Positions 1-5,112 are shown, numbered from the stretch's first letter. The stretch: 5,112 nt of DNA from Thermoplasmata archaeon (GCA_021826785.1 JAKAYN010000069.1:1-5112); one strand, 5' to 3'. Numbers and translations: made by a program. Notes: generated by a model from the letters alone, not told the origin.

Positions 1-117
1 AAACAATCATCGGAATTAAAATGGAGAGGGTACCAAATACCTTTTGCGGATATTCTGCCCAAGACATATAGAAAATTTGATGCTTTTTGGGTGGTAAAAA
101 ATAAACCTGTTATATAA
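1..117 (+). CDS. C-terminal end of an unrecognised protein (5' truncated by window edge)
   Basis: Reading from base 1 gives 38 sense codons and a TAA at 115-117. There is no in-frame ATG, so the gene starts outside the window. The visible tail contains RGYQIPFADILPKTYRKFD and ends FWVVKNKPVI; it is mixed basic and aromatic, with no membrane segment and no motif I can assign. Codon use (ATA, AGA, AAA) matches the neighbouring genes, which supports it being real. It converges on the minus-strand tRNA, with only three bases between its stop and the tRNA 3' end. No function is proposed. Confidence 0.6.
   Translation, partial: KQSSELKWRGYQIPFADILPKTYRKFDAFWVVKNKPVI
96..105 (-). terminator. T-rich putative terminator downstream of tRNA-Val
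   Basis: On the minus strand the sequence TTTATTTTTT lies about 15 bases past the 3' end of the tRNA. Archaeal RNA polymerase commonly terminates at T-rich tracts without a hairpin, so this is a reasonable termination site for the tRNA. It lies inside the coding end of the convergent plus-strand gene. The call rests on position and composition only. Confidence 0.35.
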
Positions 118-119
118 TA

Positions 120-191
<72 letters not shown>

Positions 192-210
192 TTACAACCT
201 AATTTTAAGA

Positions 211-220
211 TAATATTTAA
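211..220 (-). promoter_or_regulatory. TATA-like box for tRNA-Val
   Basis: On the minus strand TTAAATATTA is centred about 25 bases before the first tRNA base, with an A-rich stretch just upstream that could act as a BRE. This is the normal archaeal promoter spacing, so transcription would begin at or very near tRNA position 1. It lies between the reductase stop codon and the tRNA, so the tRNA probably has its own promoter and need not depend on read-through. Confidence 0.5.
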
Positions 221-230
221 TTTTTTACTT

Positions 231-1193
231 TTAATAGCCTGCGGTACCATTTATAACGTTATGCGGTTTATATTTCTCCTCTATTCTTTTAATATCATCG
301 CTGCTGAGCTTTATATCAAGAGCCTCAATGTCATCGTCAAGGTATTCCAATTTGGTAACGCCTATAACAGGTATAAAATTCTTTGAAAGAACATAGGCAA
401 GGGCTATCTGTGAGGCCTTTACATCTTTTTCCCTTGCTATTTCATTAATTTCATCTAAAACATCAAAGTCAAAGTCTTTAAAATATCTGGATTTCATGAC
501 AGGATAGCTGCGGGTCCTTGTCGTTTCGTTGTTGCCATTCCTTGAGTACTTACCCGATAGAAAGCCTGCAGCCATCGGTGAAAATGGTGAATATGCTATT
601 CCATGGCTATTGCAGAATGGTATTACGTCTCTTTCATCTTCCCTGTAAACGGCATTGTAATGGTTCTGAACTATTATTGGCCTGAAATTGTAAATTAAAT
701 CTGATATTGTATAAAATTCTGCTAAAAGCGATCCTGGAAAGTTGCTTAAACCTATGTAATGCGTTTTTCCGGAAACAATGAAGTCTGATAACGTTTTTAT
801 TAAATCATTAAGATCCGTTGAGTAAAATATTGTATGCATAAAATAAATATCAACATAATCTGTTTTCAGATTTTTTAAGCTCATTTCAATTTCCTTTGAT
901 AATACCTTCCTGCTAAAACCCTGATAAAATTCAGAAAGTTTTCCACCGCCCTTGGTGCTTATAACAAGATTTTCCCTGTAATCCTTTAATACATCACCTA
1001 TGATTTTTTCAGATTCACCATTTGAGTATATGTTTGCGGTATCTATGAAATTTATTCCATTGTCAATGGCCTTTTTAATTATGTTTCTTGCTGTCTCACC
1101 ATTTACCATCCACTCAGAGCTGCCGAATGACATGCCGCCAAGACATAGCCTTGAAACCCTTAAATCTGTGTAGCCAAGATTTGTATATTCCAT
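231..1193 (-). CDS. Aldo/keto reductase, NAD(P)H-dependent
   Basis: This 320-residue protein has the usual length and order of a (beta/alpha)8-barrel aldo/keto reductase of the Tas/YajO kind. The catalytic tetrad is complete: Asp51 and Tyr56 in FIDTANIYS, Lys81 in ISTKGGG and His120 in YFMHT. Other family features are GLSN (148-151), VQNHYNAVYREDE (175-187), YSPFSPMAAGFLSGKY (201-216) and the C-terminal cofactor region IPVIGVTKLEYLDDDIEA (274-291). It should reduce aldehydes or ketones with a nicotinamide cofactor in the cytosol; the substrate cannot be inferred from sequence or neighbours. There is no signal peptide or membrane segment. ATG at 1193 is the only reasonable start: the conserved N-terminus NLGYTDLRVSRLCLGG follows at once, and an in-frame TGA lies at 1224-1226 with no ATG between. 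The gene is divergent from the RaSEA gene and appears monocistronic unless read-through reaches the tRNA. Confidence 0.93.
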   Translation of the reverse strand: MEYTNLGYTDLRVSRLCLGGMSFGSSEWMVNGETARNIIKKAIDNGINFIDTANIYSNGESEKIIGDVLKDYRENLVISTKGGGKLSEFYQGFSRKVLSKEIEMSLKNLKTDYVDIYFMHTIFYSTDLNDLIKTLSDFIVSGKTHYIGLSNFPGSLLAEFYTISDLIYNFRPIIVQNHYNAVYREDERDVIPFCNSHGIAYSPFSPMAAGFLSGKYSRNGNNETTRTRSYPVMKSRYFKDFDFDVLDEINEIAREKDVKASQIALAYVLSKNFIPVIGVTKLEYLDDDIEALDIKLSSDDIKRIEEKYKPHNVINGTAGY

Positions 1194-1214
1194 GAAATAA
1201 TAGATTATTTTATT

Positions 1215-1222
1215 GTATATTA
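1215..1222 (-). promoter_or_regulatory. TATA-like box for the aldo/keto reductase gene
   Basis: TAATATAC on the minus strand is centred about 25 bases before the ATG at 1193. There is no purine-rich ribosome site in front of that ATG, which suggests a leaderless transcript starting at or next to the start codon. The element is one half of a 74-base divergent promoter region shared with the plus-strand RaSEA gene. Confidence 0.45.
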
Positions 1223-1239
1223 ATCATGATGGAATAACT

Positions 1240-1249
1240 AAATATATTA
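1240..1249 (+). promoter_or_regulatory. TATA-like box for the RaSEA gene
   Basis: AAATATATTA is centred about 24 bases before the ATG at 1268, preceded by a purine-rich GGAATAA that could be a BRE. No Shine-Dalgarno motif precedes the ATG, so a leaderless mRNA is the simplest reading. The whole region is AT-rich, so exact box limits are uncertain. Confidence 0.45.
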
Positions 1250-1267
1250 ATTATCAATATTTAATTA

Positions 1268-2326
1268 ATGATTAACAGAGACCTTGCATTATTTGTAAAG
1301 AGCCTTATGCCAAAATTCGAAAGCTCAAAGGATCCAAATAAGCCTGTATCAGTATGGAAGGAACTTGACAGGCTGAGGGGTTTCCCTGAAAAGACCGTTG
1401 TATGTATATTTAGAACAAATGGCTGTGCATGGTATAAATTCAGCTCATGCTCCATGTGCGGCTATTTTAATGACGTTTCATCAGGAATAATTGATGAGAA
1501 TCTATTTAAGCAAATAGACCTTTTAAAGGCATCACTTAACGGTGCCAGGGTCCTAAAAATATTCACATCAGGCAGTTTCCTTGACCCGAGGGAGGTTTCA
1601 AAAAATGTGCGTGATTACTTCTTTGAGAGTTTAAAGGACTCTGTAGATAAAATACTTGTCGAGTCAAGAACAGAGTTTATAAGGCAGGATACAATAGATG
1701 ATATAAAAAGGCATAAAATACCATTGAGGATAGCCATTGGCCTTGAAAGTGCAAATGATTATATAATAAAATACTCAATAAACAAGGGTACAAATTTTAA
1801 TAAATTTATATCTGCGGCCAAGCTTTTAAGGCTAAACAACATAGAATTAAGAACGTATTTAATCTTAAAACCGCCATTTATATCGGAAAAAAACGCAATA
1901 TCGGATGCAATATCCTCGGTAAAAGCCGTTGCACAATACTCAAATGATGTTTCAATAAACCCAATGAATATACAGAAGAATACAATGGTCGAGGCATTAT
2001 GGAAGCGCGGGCTTTACAGGCCACCAAGACTGTTTTCACTCGCAGAGGTTCTATTAAAATCAAAGGATTTTGGTACAGAGGTGCTTTCATATCCTACTGG
2101 TGGAAACAAGGACCGTGGCGTGCACAATGATGAATTTGACGGAAAGCTTTTAGATTTAATTGTGAAATCATCATTGAATCAGGATTTCAATGAGCTCAAT
2201 GAGTACTATAATTCAATTGATAAATCAAAATATTATAAAGAGCTAGATTTGGAGGATAGAATGATATTTCAAAGCGATTATAAAAAGCTTGTAAATCATT
2301 TATCAGAGTCTGTTATGTTCTATTAA
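1268..2326 (+). CDS. raSEA: Archaeosine biosynthesis radical SAM protein (RaSEA type)
   Basis: This 352-residue protein has a cysteine cluster spaced C-x7-C-x2-C (Cys53, Cys61, Cys64 in NGCAWYKFSSCSMCGY). That differs from the canonical CxxxCxxC of radical SAM enzymes but matches my memory of the Elp3-like family RaSEA. Further barrel motifs are KIFTSGSFLDPREV (97-110), VESRTEF (131-137), IAIGLES (155-161), INKGTNF (171-177), LILKPPF (198-204) and INPMNIQKNT (230-239). Family knowledge: RaSEA works with ArcS, cleaving the lysine adduct of preQ0 at tRNA position 15 to give archaeosine; ArcS is not in this window. The ATG at 1268 is fixed by an in-frame TAA at 1262-1264. The 3' end overlaps convergent tyrA by 24 bases. 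An uncharacterised relative in the same superfamily is the main alternative. Confidence 0.85.
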   Translation: MINRDLALFVKSLMPKFESSKDPNKPVSVWKELDRLRGFPEKTVVCIFRTNGCAWYKFSSCSMCGYFNDVSSGIIDENLFKQIDLLKASLNGARVLKIFTSGSFLDPREVSKNVRDYFFESLKDSVDKILVESRTEFIRQDTIDDIKRHKIPLRIAIGLESANDYIIKYSINKGTNFNKFISAAKLLRLNNIELRTYLILKPPFISEKNAISDAISSVKAVAQYSNDVSINPMNIQKNTMVEALWKRGLYRPPRLFSLAEVLLKSKDFGTEVLSYPTGGNKDRGVHNDEFDGKLLDLIVKSSLNQDFNELNEYYNSIDKSKYYKELDLEDRMIFQSDYKKLVNHLSESVMFY

Positions 2327-2938
2327 ATCTTTTACTTTATTTAATCTTTCAATCAAATCATTTATTATATCCATTGTGTATGGATTATACATTAATGTAT
2401 CATTAAAAACTTTTTTGCTCTCATTATGTTTTATTTTTTCTATTTCCAAGAGTTTTTTATAGGAACCTGTTTTTATATTATAATCACCATCAAGGATCAT
2501 TGATATAATATAAGGCTTTACAAGAAGCTCTGACATTAATTTATCATGATCATCGGCGCTCATCTCTATGAAATGCCAGTCTTTAAACATCGATTTTAAA
2601 TCGCTTAATGAATTTTCTTTTGATATATCATTTATAAATATAACGTCCTTTATACTATTATAGCTCATTGGCCCAAATAATGGGTGTATTGAAGTAATTC
2701 TTTTTGCATACTTTTTAAATGGTTTTTTAACCGAGGATATCTCAATAAAGTTTTTATTATTATAATTTTCAATGATTTTTAATGCCGCATCCAATGGCAC
2801 GGATAAGAACACATGATTTGCATCATCTATGTATTTATCAAGATCATCAATATTGTTTAAATCTATGCATATTCTATCATTAATAATTCTGCATAGCAGT
2901 GAGCCAAAATGCCCCATTGAGCCTATAATTAATTCCAT
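2303..2938 (-). CDS. tyrA: Prephenate dehydrogenase (TyrA), short form
   Basis: The 211-residue protein would oxidatively decarboxylate prephenate to 4-hydroxyphenylpyruvate (or arogenate to tyrosine). An N-terminal Rossmann domain starts with the glycine loop IIGSMGHFG (4-12), and Asp26 ends the second strand, which hints at NAD. EISSVKKP (66-73) and HPLFGP (85-90) are TyrA signatures; His85 corresponds to the catalytic His of HPxxG. The helical domain (about 120-211) contains the conserved HD pair (His131-Asp132) but is short for a family usually near 270-290 residues. Where bacterial enzymes have SHLPH, this protein reads LVKPY, so two histidines are missing, and I cannot place the substrate-binding arginine. 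The ATG at 2938 lies inside the end of aroQ (10-base overlap), consistent with translational coupling in an aroQ-tyrA operon. Family assignment is firm; prephenate versus arogenate specificity is open. Confidence 0.88.
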   Translation of the reverse strand: MELIIGSMGHFGSLLCRIINDRICIDLNNIDDLDKYIDDANHVFLSVPLDAALKIIENYNNKNFIEISSVKKPFKKYAKRITSIHPLFGPMSYNSIKDVIFINDISKENSLSDLKSMFKDWHFIEMSADDHDKLMSELLVKPYIISMILDGDYNIKTGSYKKLLEIEKIKHNESKKVFNDTLMYNPYTMDIINDLIERLNKVKDLIEHNRL

Positions 2939-3426
2939 GTTACAAGCACCGGCTTGTTATCAAGCATTATTTCTGTCCTTATGGCATCGTTTATATTAAT
3001 TGTATGATAATCTCCATTAGGAATACCTATTATTACATGGCAAAAGGCATTTGAAAATGCCTCCTCAATAATATTATTTTCCTCTTTAATGTATATCTCA
3101 CGGCCCGGTCTCGATATGATTTTTGCAATTGAAAATATTCTTGATTTTTCATCACCGTTTATTTCTATCAATGAATCTTTATTTAAATAAAAATCAGATT
3201 TCTTTTCATAATGTATTGTAAACTCAAAGATCATGTTAAGAAATGATAGACCAAAATCATCCAGTTTTAATTTATTTTTTACATAATTTTCCCTTTTAAT
3301 ATCCCTTGGCATTAGATTATTTTCCATTTTTGTCATTCCTATCATTTCGGCAAGATCCCTTCTTTTTTTAATGAGTTTAATTATCTCCTCTGTATTCTTC
3401 ATTATCTCCGACCTTAAAAGCTCCAT
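2929..3426 (-). CDS. aroQ: Chorismate mutase (AroQ class) with an unidentified C-terminal half
   Basis: Residues 1-80 form an all-helical AroQ domain that converts chorismate to prephenate. A gap-free alignment by eye to the E. coli P-protein mutase places its active-site residues Arg11, Arg28, Lys39, Asp48 and Glu52 at Arg5, Arg22, Lys33, Asp42 and Glu46, with the diagnostic string MPRDIKRE at 39-46. The positions of Ser84 and Gln88 fall on Glu74 and Asp78; an acidic residue in place of Gln88 occurs in other AroQ enzymes. Residues from about 82 to 165 are extra, look beta-rich and end KPVLVTWN; I do not recognise them, and they are not a clear ACT domain. The ATG at 3426 is preferred because Arg5 is catalytic and an in-frame TAA lies directly upstream, so Met9 would lose the active site. 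It is the first gene of the aroQ-tyrA operon. Confidence 0.88.
   Translation of the reverse strand: MELLRSEIMKNTEEIIKLIKKRRDLAEMIGMTKMENNLMPRDIKRENYVKNKLKLDDFGLSFLNMIFEFTIHYEKKSDFYLNKDSLIEINGDEKSRIFSIAKIISRPGREIYIKEENNIIEEAFSNAFCHVIIGIPNGDYHTININDAIRTEIMLDNKPVLVTWN
2947..2950 (-). promoter_or_regulatory. Possible ribosome binding site for tyrA
   Basis: Minus-strand GGTG lies 8 bases before the tyrA ATG, inside the end of aroQ. It matches part of the archaeal Shine-Dalgarno core GGAGGTGAT. Having such a motif at the internal gene, while first genes have none, fits the common archaeal pattern of leaderless first genes and SD-assisted internal genes. Four bases is a weak signal. Confidence 0.35.
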
Positions 3427-3447
3427 TTAATCTATAAATTCTACTAC

Positions 3448-3470
3448 TATGATAGAGTATATCTATCATA
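3448..3470 (-). promoter_or_regulatory. 23-bp palindrome, candidate operator of aroQ-tyrA
   Basis: Two perfect 9-base arms, TATGATAGA (3448-3456) and TCTATCATA (3462-3470), flank a 5-base spacer. On the minus strand the palindrome begins at the end of the TTTATATA box of aroQ and runs to the expected transcription start, where a repressor would block polymerase recruitment. It is too close to the aroQ promoter start to act as a terminator, and as RNA it would be an AT-rich, weak hairpin. The cognate regulator is unknown and the assignment is an inference from geometry. Confidence 0.5.
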
Positions 3471-3476
3471 TATAAA
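3469..3476 (-). promoter_or_regulatory. TATA box for aroQ-tyrA
   Basis: The minus strand reads TTTATATA, a textbook archaeal TATA box. It is centred about 46 bases before the aroQ ATG, so transcription would start near 3447 and leave a leader of about 20 bases without a Shine-Dalgarno motif. It abuts the 23-bp palindrome. A second, poorer AT-rich box inside the palindrome (around 3459-3466) would give a shorter leader. Confidence 0.5.
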
Positions 3477-3528
3477 AAGTTAATTGGTCGTCAAACATGT
3501 TTTTTCTTCAATAATGATAAAAATATGA

Positions 3529-3545
3529 TTTAAAGATATTTTTAT
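3529..3545 (+). promoter_or_regulatory. Probable promoter region of thiL
   Basis: This stretch, TTTAAAGATATTTTTAT, contains two candidate TATA elements. The right-hand one (about 3536-3545) is centred 26 bases before the thiL ATG and would give a leaderless transcript; the left-hand TTTAAAGA would give a leader of about 8 bases. No Shine-Dalgarno motif precedes the ATG. Confidence 0.35.
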
Positions 3546-3566
3546 CCTTTTAATTGATACACAACA

Positions 3567-4514
3567 ATGAAGCTCAGTGATCTTGGTGAGAGGCTCATTA
3601 TAAAGGAATTGGAATCCAAGCCTGGTGATGACTGTTCATTGATAGAATCAAACGATAAATACTATTTAATATCCTCGGATCTTATAACGAGAAAAACACA
3701 TATACCTGAAGGCGCAAGCTACGAGCTTGCAGGGAAATTCTTTGCAACAATAAATCTAAGCGATATAGCGGCAATGGCCGGGGAACCTATAGGCATAATG
3801 GTATCATACTCTTTAAATCCAGATCTTGATATAGATTCATTAAAGGATTTTCATAATGGAATAAGAAAACAGATGAACAAATTCAATGCAAGCATTCTTG
3901 GTGGTGATACAAAGGAGGGCGAGGATTTTACGGTTTCAGGAACAATAATAGGCATTCAGGAAAAATCACTGGTTAGAAAAAGAAGTGATATAAAACCAGG
4001 CCAAAAAATCTATGTTACAAACGAAATAGGCAGGTCATCATCTGGCTTTTTATTCTATAAAAACAATTATAAAAGGGATCTTGGCATATCATTAATGATG
4101 AACGTAGAGCCAAGAATAAATGAAGCAATAAAAATAAGCAAGAACGGCGCAGCCTTTATGATGGATCTCTCAGATGGCCTTGCCGCATCATTTTATCAGA
4201 TAAAAAACGATTATAATGTTGGTTTTAAAATATACTATGAAGAAATACCGGTAAGTCCATATGTTAAGGAGGCATCAATCATCTCCGGTGTTGATGAGTA
4301 TAATATAATAATTTCCGGTGGCGGCGATTATGAGCTCTTATTTTCGGTCCCATCCAATATTTCAAAGGAGTTTGAGAGAAACATGCTGTTAAATAATATA
4401 AACGTTAAATGCATAGGTGAAACATACGATGGTGATAATATAATAAACATAAACGGCTCATGGGAAAAACTAAAATCACATGGCTACGAGCACTTTCTTA
4501 ATGAACCGTTCTAG
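3567..4514 (+). CDS. thiL: Thiamine-monophosphate kinase
   Basis: The 315-residue cytosolic enzyme phosphorylates thiamine monophosphate with ATP to thiamine diphosphate, the last step of cofactor synthesis. It shows the PurM/ThiL superfamily fold signatures in order: PGDDCSLI (19-26), ISSDLITRKTHIP (35-47), AGKFFATINLSDIAAMAGEP (55-74), ILGGDT (110-115), MDLSDGLA (199-206) and SGGGDYELLF (250-259). The aspartates of GDD, SDL, LSD and GGDT are the usual Mg-ATP ligands and all are present. Length and order are typical for ThiL. The ATG at 3567 is fixed by an in-frame TGA at 3555-3557 and directly precedes the conserved LSDLGERLII start. It is divergent from aroQ and 45 bases upstream of grpE, which has its own promoter. 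No TPP riboswitch is visible upstream. Confidence 0.95.
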   Translation: MKLSDLGERLIIKELESKPGDDCSLIESNDKYYLISSDLITRKTHIPEGASYELAGKFFATINLSDIAAMAGEPIGIMVSYSLNPDLDIDSLKDFHNGIRKQMNKFNASILGGDTKEGEDFTVSGTIIGIQEKSLVRKRSDIKPGQKIYVTNEIGRSSSGFLFYKNNYKRDLGISLMMNVEPRINEAIKISKNGAAFMMDLSDGLAASFYQIKNDYNVGFKIYYEEIPVSPYVKEASIISGVDEYNIIISGGGDYELLFSVPSNISKEFERNMLLNNINVKCIGETYDGDNIININGSWEKLKSHGYEHFLNEPF

Positions 4515-4515
4515 G

Positions 4516-4545
4516 AATGTTTATATAGAAAATATTTATATAGAA
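4516..4545 (+). repeat. 15-bp tandem repeat carrying a duplicated TATA box before grpE
   Basis: Two abutting 15-base units, AATGTTTATATAGAA (4516-4530) and AATATTTATATAGAA (4531-4545), differ at one position. Each contains the perfect archaeal TATA box TTTATATA. The first unit starts two bases after the last base of the thiL stop codon, so the repeat fills most of the 45-base thiL-grpE gap. The two boxes should set two transcription starts about 15 bases apart. Confidence 0.8.
4535..4542 (+). promoter_or_regulatory. Proximal TATA box for grpE
   Basis: TTTATATA is centred about 22 bases before the first grpE ATG (4560) and 25 before the second (4563), which fits a leaderless transcript starting at either codon. 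The identical distal copy at 4520-4527 would start transcription near 4549 and give a leader of about 11 bases. Which copy is used cannot be decided from sequence. Confidence 0.5.
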
Positions 4546-4559
4546 GAACAAATATACCA

Positions 4560-5112
4560 ATGATGACCTATAACAAAAAATATATAGACAGTGTGGAATA
4601 CGACCTAATAGAAACAAGGAAGAGAATGTGGATGATGGAGCGCAGAAAGAACGAGGAACTCCTAAAAAAATACCATCAGGCTATTAGCGATCTTGAAGAT
4701 TACAAAAACCTTTACATGAGGCAGAGAAGTGAAATGGAAAACTATCAAAAATACATTGAAAAAACAATAGAGGGCATAAAGGCAAACGCAAATGCTGATC
4801 TGATAAAAACCATGTTGCCTGTGCTGGACTCACTTGACGCAGGAATACTTCATGATGAAAAGCTTAAACCTATAAGATCACAATTAATTAAAATACTATC
4901 GAACTATGGCCTAAAGGAAATAGAAAGCCGTGGTAAAAAATTTGATCCATATCTTAATGAGGTAGTTGGTATAGTAAACAATGGTGAGGATAACATCGTT
5001 GTTGAGGAAGTTCAAAAGGGATATATATTAAACAATGAGGTTTTAAGAACCTCAAAGGTTATAGTTTCAAAGGGTGGTAATGATGAGCACCGGACCCGCA
5101 GCACTTTTGAGC
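4560..5112 (+). CDS. grpE: GrpE, nucleotide exchange factor of DnaK (3' end outside window)
   Basis: The frame is open for 184 codons to the window edge. Residues from about 10 to 75 are highly charged and helical, the expected dimerising coiled coil; ADLIKTMLPVLDSLDAGI (79-96) is the four-helix region of GrpE. The C-terminal beta domain is clear: YGLKEIESRGKKFDPYLNEV (116-135) and VEEVQKGYILNNEVLRTSKV (148-167), then IVSKG. GrpE releases ADP from DnaK during protein folding in the cytosol. The usual FDPxxHEAV motif reads FDPYLNEVV here, so the histidine and alanine are replaced. Two ATG codons in tandem (4560, 4563) compete as start. No other upstream start exists, because the thiL stop at 4512-4514 is in the same frame. 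The frame continues at least 13 residues past the normal GrpE end. DnaK is expected nearby but is not visible. Confidence 0.9.
   Translation, partial: MMTYNKKYIDSVEYDLIETRKRMWMMERRKNEELLKKYHQAISDLEDYKNLYMRQRSEMENYQKYIEKTIEGIKANANADLIKTMLPVLDSLDAGILHDEKLKPIRSQLIKILSNYGLKEIESRGKKFDPYLNEVVGIVNNGEDNIVVEEVQKGYILNNEVLRTSKVIVSKGGNDEHRTRSTFE

Noticed and set aside
1239..1263. Inverted repeat TAAATAT / ATATTTA in the divergent promoter region, and ATCATGAT at 1223-1230
   Set aside because: Seven-base AT-only arms and an 8-base palindrome are expected by chance in such AT-rich DNA, and the first overlaps the TATA-like box. Neither is strong enough to call an operator.
1261..1455. Minus-strand open frame of 64 codons
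   Set aside because: It lies wholly antisense to the start of the RaSEA gene, shows no family resemblance and has no promoter of its own. It is a shadow of the real coding frame.
1878..2090. Minus-strand open frame of 70 codons
   Set aside because: It is antisense to the RaSEA coding region and has no recognisable motif. The plus-strand frame carries clear conserved segments through the same bases.
3427..3566. Possible TPP riboswitch upstream of thiL
   Set aside because: No CTGAGA-type THI box or paired arms are visible, and the predicted thiL transcript begins at or near the ATG, leaving no leader to fold.
4512..4560. thiL and grpE lying in the same reading frame, suggesting a split fusion gene
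   Set aside because: Both encode complete, unrelated domains with proper ends. The gap holds a promoter and the TAG stop is clean, so the shared frame is coincidence (one chance in three).

Overview
The window reads as chromosomal DNA of an AT-rich archaeon of the Thermoplasmatales type. Picrophilus is my best genus-level guess, but this rests on composition, gene style and protein flavour and was not tested by a search. Evidence for an archaeon is the archaeosine radical-SAM enzyme, archaeal TATA-like boxes about 22-27 bases upstream of start codons with no Shine-Dalgarno motif at first genes (leaderless transcripts), a tRNA gene without an encoded CCA, and codon choice dominated by ATA, AGA/AGG and TTA. 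The presence of GrpE fits archaea that carry a DnaK system.

Layout, left to right. Bases 1-117 hold the last 38 codons of an unrecognised plus-strand gene. A minus-strand tRNA-Val(GAC) follows, with its own TATA box. Upstream of the tRNA on the same strand lies an aldo/keto reductase gene (231-1193). A 74-base divergent intergenic region separates it from the plus-strand RaSEA-type archaeosine gene (1268-2326). Converging on that gene, and overlapping its last 24 bases, is a minus-strand two-gene operon: aroQ (chorismate mutase with an unidentified C-terminal half, 2929-3426), then tyrA (short prephenate dehydrogenase, 2303-2938), with a 10-base overlap between them. A 140-base divergent region (3427-3566) with a 23-bp palindrome next to a perfect TTTATATA box separates aroQ from plus-strand thiL (3567-4514). 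Then comes a 15-bp tandem repeat that duplicates a TTTATATA box, and grpE (4560 to the right edge, open at its 3' end).

Functional links. AroQ and TyrA catalyse consecutive steps from chorismate towards tyrosine and are almost certainly co-expressed. RaSEA makes archaeosine at G15 of archaeal tRNAs, and the tRNA-Val in this window has G15 and C48, so it is a plausible substrate. ThiL (thiamine diphosphate synthesis), GrpE (DnaK nucleotide exchange) and the aldo/keto reductase are independent housekeeping functions. I see no mobile element, CRISPR array, riboswitch or clear sign of a new defence or mobile system. The items most worth a second look are the C-terminal half of AroQ, the palindrome at the aroQ promoter and the duplicated promoter element of grpE.
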